Positions 61,926 through 64,000 of a DNA stretch of 64,000 nt are shown here, piece by piece; within the stretch, counting starts at the first letter, position 1; every line of letters begins with the position of its first letter. The notes beneath the pieces were generated by a model. That model was not told the origin of the DNA, did no database searches, and saw nothing but the letters and a program-made list of their open reading frames with translations. The position numbers and the translations under genes are program-made. This stretch comes from Microbacterium sp. SS28 (lineage in GTDB: Bacteria; Actinomycetota; Actinomycetes; Actinomycetales; Microbacteriaceae): positions 444,794 through 508,793 of the forward strand of contig NZ_JAKWJP010000005.1 of the NCBI RefSeq assembly GCF_022761035.1, given 5' to 3'.

Positions 61926-62609
61926 TCAGAGCTGGTCTGCGACTTCGGGGTTGGCGCCCGCTGCGGGGCGCGCGCCGTCTGGCCATGCCACGAGGCACAC
62001 CTTGTTTCCCGACTGATCCGCGAGGATCCATGCGCTCGGCGCTTCCGAGTCGTCGACGATGCGTCCCCCTGCCATGACGGCCTGTGCGAGTCGTGCTTCG
62101 ATCTGGTCCCGGGCGAGAGAGACGTCGATGTGCATGGCGTGCCGCAGCGGCTTGGATGGGTCGAGCTGCTGCATCCACACGGTGGAGCCTTGACCGAGCG
62201 GATCGGCGCAGTTGTCCCCGTGCAACGGTGCATACCCGAGCACGGCACGCCAGAAGGGCAGGTCGATCGCCGCGGGGTGCGCCGCGATCGCGAGCTGGAC
62301 CTCCTGTACCGCGTGGCGATCGGGGACCGCGCCGTGCTTGCGCGCAAGTGCGGAGATCGCCCGGGCCACTGTCAGGTGCTCGCGCTCGGTGTCCCACACT
62401 TCGCGAGTCAGCTTCACCGTGAGGCCATCGGATGTCGCGGTGAGCAGGGTCCGGGGACCGAGCCCGGGCACCTCCGACACGGCCGCCGCCAAGCGGGCAG
62501 CTTCGCCAAGCGATGTCACCTTGAACAGCGCGGTCGGCCCGCCGTGCAGGATCACCCAGTCTTCGACACCATCGCCGGATAGGAAGGCGCGCCACCCGTC
62601 TTCGCTCAT
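61926..62609 (-). CDS. PCD-like domain fused to VOC-domain protein
   Basis: A 227-aa two-domain protein. Residues ~1-100 resemble pterin-4a-carbinolamine dehydratase (LFKVTSLGEAARLAAAVSEVPG, LTVKLTREVWDTEREHLTVARAIS), though the catalytic His triad is not clearly kept. Residues ~105-220 are a VOC (glyoxalase-like) domain: VQLAIAAHPAAIDLPFWRAVLGY, ADPLGQGSTVWMQQLDPS, RHAMHIDVSLARDQIEAR and SAWILADQSGNKVCLVAWPD. Function unknown. Confidence 0.8.
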   Translation of the reverse strand: MSEDGWRAFLSGDGVEDWVILHGGPTALFKVTSLGEAARLAAAVSEVPGLGPRTLLTATSDGLTVKLTREVWDTEREHLTVARAISALARKHGAVPDRHAVQEVQLAIAAHPAAIDLPFWRAVLGYAPLHGDNCADPLGQGSTVWMQQLDPSKPLRHAMHIDVSLARDQIEARLAQAVMAGGRIVDDSEAPSAWILADQSGNKVCLVAWPDGARPAAGANPEVADQL

Positions 62610-62789
62610 GGCGATCACCCTACGCACCCCATGCCGGCCGCGTCGGTGTCCCGGCATAGAGATCGATCGTTCAGGGGTTGAGGAGCGGGCGCAAGCCGGT
62701 CCCGCCGTGCGTCGGGGAAGCGATGGTGAGACTCGCTGGATGCTGGCGCGGCGGCTTGTCTCTTCGGGTACCCGGAGGTGCGTCCGGCT

Positions 62790-63590
62790 TCAGGCACTCG
62801 TCGTTCTATGGTGTTCGGCAGACTTTCGCCGCTGGCGTTCTGCCTCTGCGACTGCTGCCTCGGCGGGACTGGGTGCCGAGCCGCCGAGATGGGCTGGCTG
62901 CCACCACTGGCCCTCGCCCGAGCGCGGATAATTCGCCTGTGCTTCGTCCAGGAGAACCTGCAACTCCGCACGGAGCACAGCTGTCTTCGCTGCGGGATCG
63001 TCCGACGGACTCACTTCCATCGGGACGCCTACCGCGACGCGGATCGGGGCTTTGAAGGCCTCGCGCAGCCGGGCTCGATGATTCTTCGTTCGCAGGAACT
63101 GCCCACCCCAGACCACGACAGGGATCACGGGCACGCCCGCAGCAGCAGCCATCCGTGCCGCGCCCTTCTTGAGCTCGCGCACGGTGAACGAGGCGCTCAC
63201 ACCTGCTTCAGGGAAAACCCCGACGAGTTCCCCTGCCTGCAGCGCCCGAACCGCGTCGGTGTATGCGTCGCGGCCGGCCGCCATATCCACCGGGATGTGC
63301 CGCATCTGCCGCAGAAGCCAGCCGATCAGGGGTTTGTCGGCGGCCCGCCTGGTCACCATGAACCGGATCCGGCGTCGGGTCCGCAACCAGGTGACCCACT
63401 CGACCAACGCGAAGTCCATGTAGCCGAAGTGGGTGATCGCCAACACCGCCGGACCCGACGCGGGAATCGACTCCACTCCCGAAATCATGGGACGCAGCTG
63501 GAGGATCCCGCCGAAGAAGAGCCGCCCGACACCGACCGCCATCGAGTAGATCGGCTCATGGCGTCGCTTCGGATCGGTCACTTCACCCAT
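62790..63590 (-). CDS. 1-acyl-sn-glycerol-3-phosphate acyltransferase-like (PlsC family)
   Basis: A 266-aa membrane-associated acyltransferase. The catalytic motif HFGYMD (H54-x4-D59) is intact; FPEAGVSASF is a variant of FPEGTRS; PVIPVVVWGGQ is block IV. The Ala/Glu-rich C-terminal 40 residues are extra. Expected role is phospholipid or glycolipid acylation. ATG 63590 chosen. Confidence 0.88.
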   Translation of the reverse strand: MGEVTDPKRRHEPIYSMAVGVGRLFFGGILQLRPMISGVESIPASGPAVLAITHFGYMDFALVEWVTWLRTRRRIRFMVTRRAADKPLIGWLLRQMRHIPVDMAAGRDAYTDAVRALQAGELVGVFPEAGVSASFTVRELKKGAARMAAAAGVPVIPVVVWGGQFLRTKNHRARLREAFKAPIRVAVGVPMEVSPSDDPAAKTAVLRAELQVLLDEAQANYPRSGEGQWWQPAHLGGSAPSPAEAAVAEAERQRRKSAEHHRTTSA

Positions 63591-63720
63591 CCCCCGAGTA
63601 TTTCGTGTCCGCCCACCAACGAACAGAGGCACTGCGCTCTGGTCACGCCCGTACGCGCAGTCGGACGCACACCCGAATGCGCGACATCACCGGACGGCAA
63701 GCATCTCGACGAGTCCCGTC

Positions 63721-64000
63721 TCATGGGTGGCCGGGGCCGTGGCCGGGGGTGTTCGCCTTTGCGGTGCGGAGGAACGCCCGGCTGAGGAGGGCAAGCCACA
63801 GCGCGGTGGGGATCAGTGACAGCATCGCGATGACCAGTCCGGTCTGGCCCAGATTTGCGGGGACGACCATGGTGAGTCCGGTGATGACCCCGACGGTGCC
63901 CGGCAAGAGCCCGAAAACCCGGTGTCTGATCATGGCGACCGAGAAGATCAGGGTGCTGAGGGCGCCGAGGAGGTAGCTGAGACCGAACGTACCGCCGTTG
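63721..64000 (-). CDS. Membrane protein, N-terminus off window
   Basis: The frame is open to the right edge: GGTFGLSYLLGALSTLIFSVAM precedes MIRHRVFGLLPGTVGVITGLTMVV, so the gene starts beyond 64000. Three hydrophobic segments are seen (…LSTLIFSVAM; LPGTVGVITGLTMVVPA; GLVIAMLSLIPTALWLALLSRAFL). It resembles DUF4386-type membrane proteins; function unknown. Confidence 0.7.
   Translation of the reverse strand, partial: NGGTFGLSYLLGALSTLIFSVAMIRHRVFGLLPGTVGVITGLTMVVPANLGQTGLVIAMLSLIPTALWLALLSRAFLRTAKANTPGHGPGHP

Overview
The window is high-GC DNA with almost wall-to-wall genes, many GTG starts, frequent ATGA/GTGA stop-start overlaps, F420-type oxidoreductases and many lipoproteins. This points to an actinobacterial chromosome, most likely a Microbacteriaceae member such as Microbacterium (inference from style and protein character, not from a search). 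I see no tRNA, rRNA, CRISPR array, transposase or phage gene.

Layout. (1) 1-8735: a nitrogen-scavenging locus. Urease ureABCFG (minus strand; ureG runs off the left edge) is divergent from a complete urea ABC transporter urtABCDE (plus strand). A 425-bp shared control region lies between them and contains a GlnR-like series of half-sites. (2) 8809-11697: an NCS1 nucleobase-type permease followed by two paralogous, translationally coupled TetR regulators. (3) 11790-19257: housekeeping and accessory genes: ChaA-like antiporter, SRPBCC, SnoaL, aldo/keto reductase, alpha/beta hydrolase, NAD(P)HX dehydratase, histidine phosphatase, a methyltransferase-like membrane protein and a lipoprotein. (4) 19389-29517: a cytoplasmic glycan-degradation cluster: GH27-type alpha-galactosidase, metallophosphoesterase coupled to a DUF5054/GH38-like protein, a GH38 alpha-mannosidase coupled to an (alpha/alpha)6-type glycosidase, and the stump of a GH127-type gene. 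(5) 29522-38795: lipoprotein, monooxygenase, PNPOx, GH43-like, GNAT, metallo-beta-lactamase-fold protein, a LolA-like/ABC export operon, a TIGR02453-type protein and a lactonase. (6) 38959-49133: a patchy region with a decayed HAF-repeat gene, kinase, XRE regulator divergent from an aldo/keto reductase, F420/PPOX protein, PAP2, tautomerase, a small HTH protein next to a bicovalent-flavin oxidase, cupin, adenine-deaminase-like protein, and a tiny stand-alone transcription unit. (7) 49434-64000: secreted or membrane proteins, a tandem pair of CrtC/lipocalin-like proteins, an HxlR regulator with two clear operators in front of an SRPBCC gene, an ECF sigma/anti-sigma/PD40 operon, an LLM oxidoreductase, a VOC-PCD fusion, an acyltransferase and a truncated membrane protein.

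How it fits together. The best-supported system is the urea uptake-plus-hydrolysis module. The most interesting less-described parts are the glycan cluster, whose composition would suit imported alpha-galactosyl and phosphorylated alpha-mannan fragments, the paired TetR genes, the lipocalin pair, a small extragenic repeat placed just after stop codons, and the mini transcription unit at 49011-49133. None is proven to be a new system from sequence alone.
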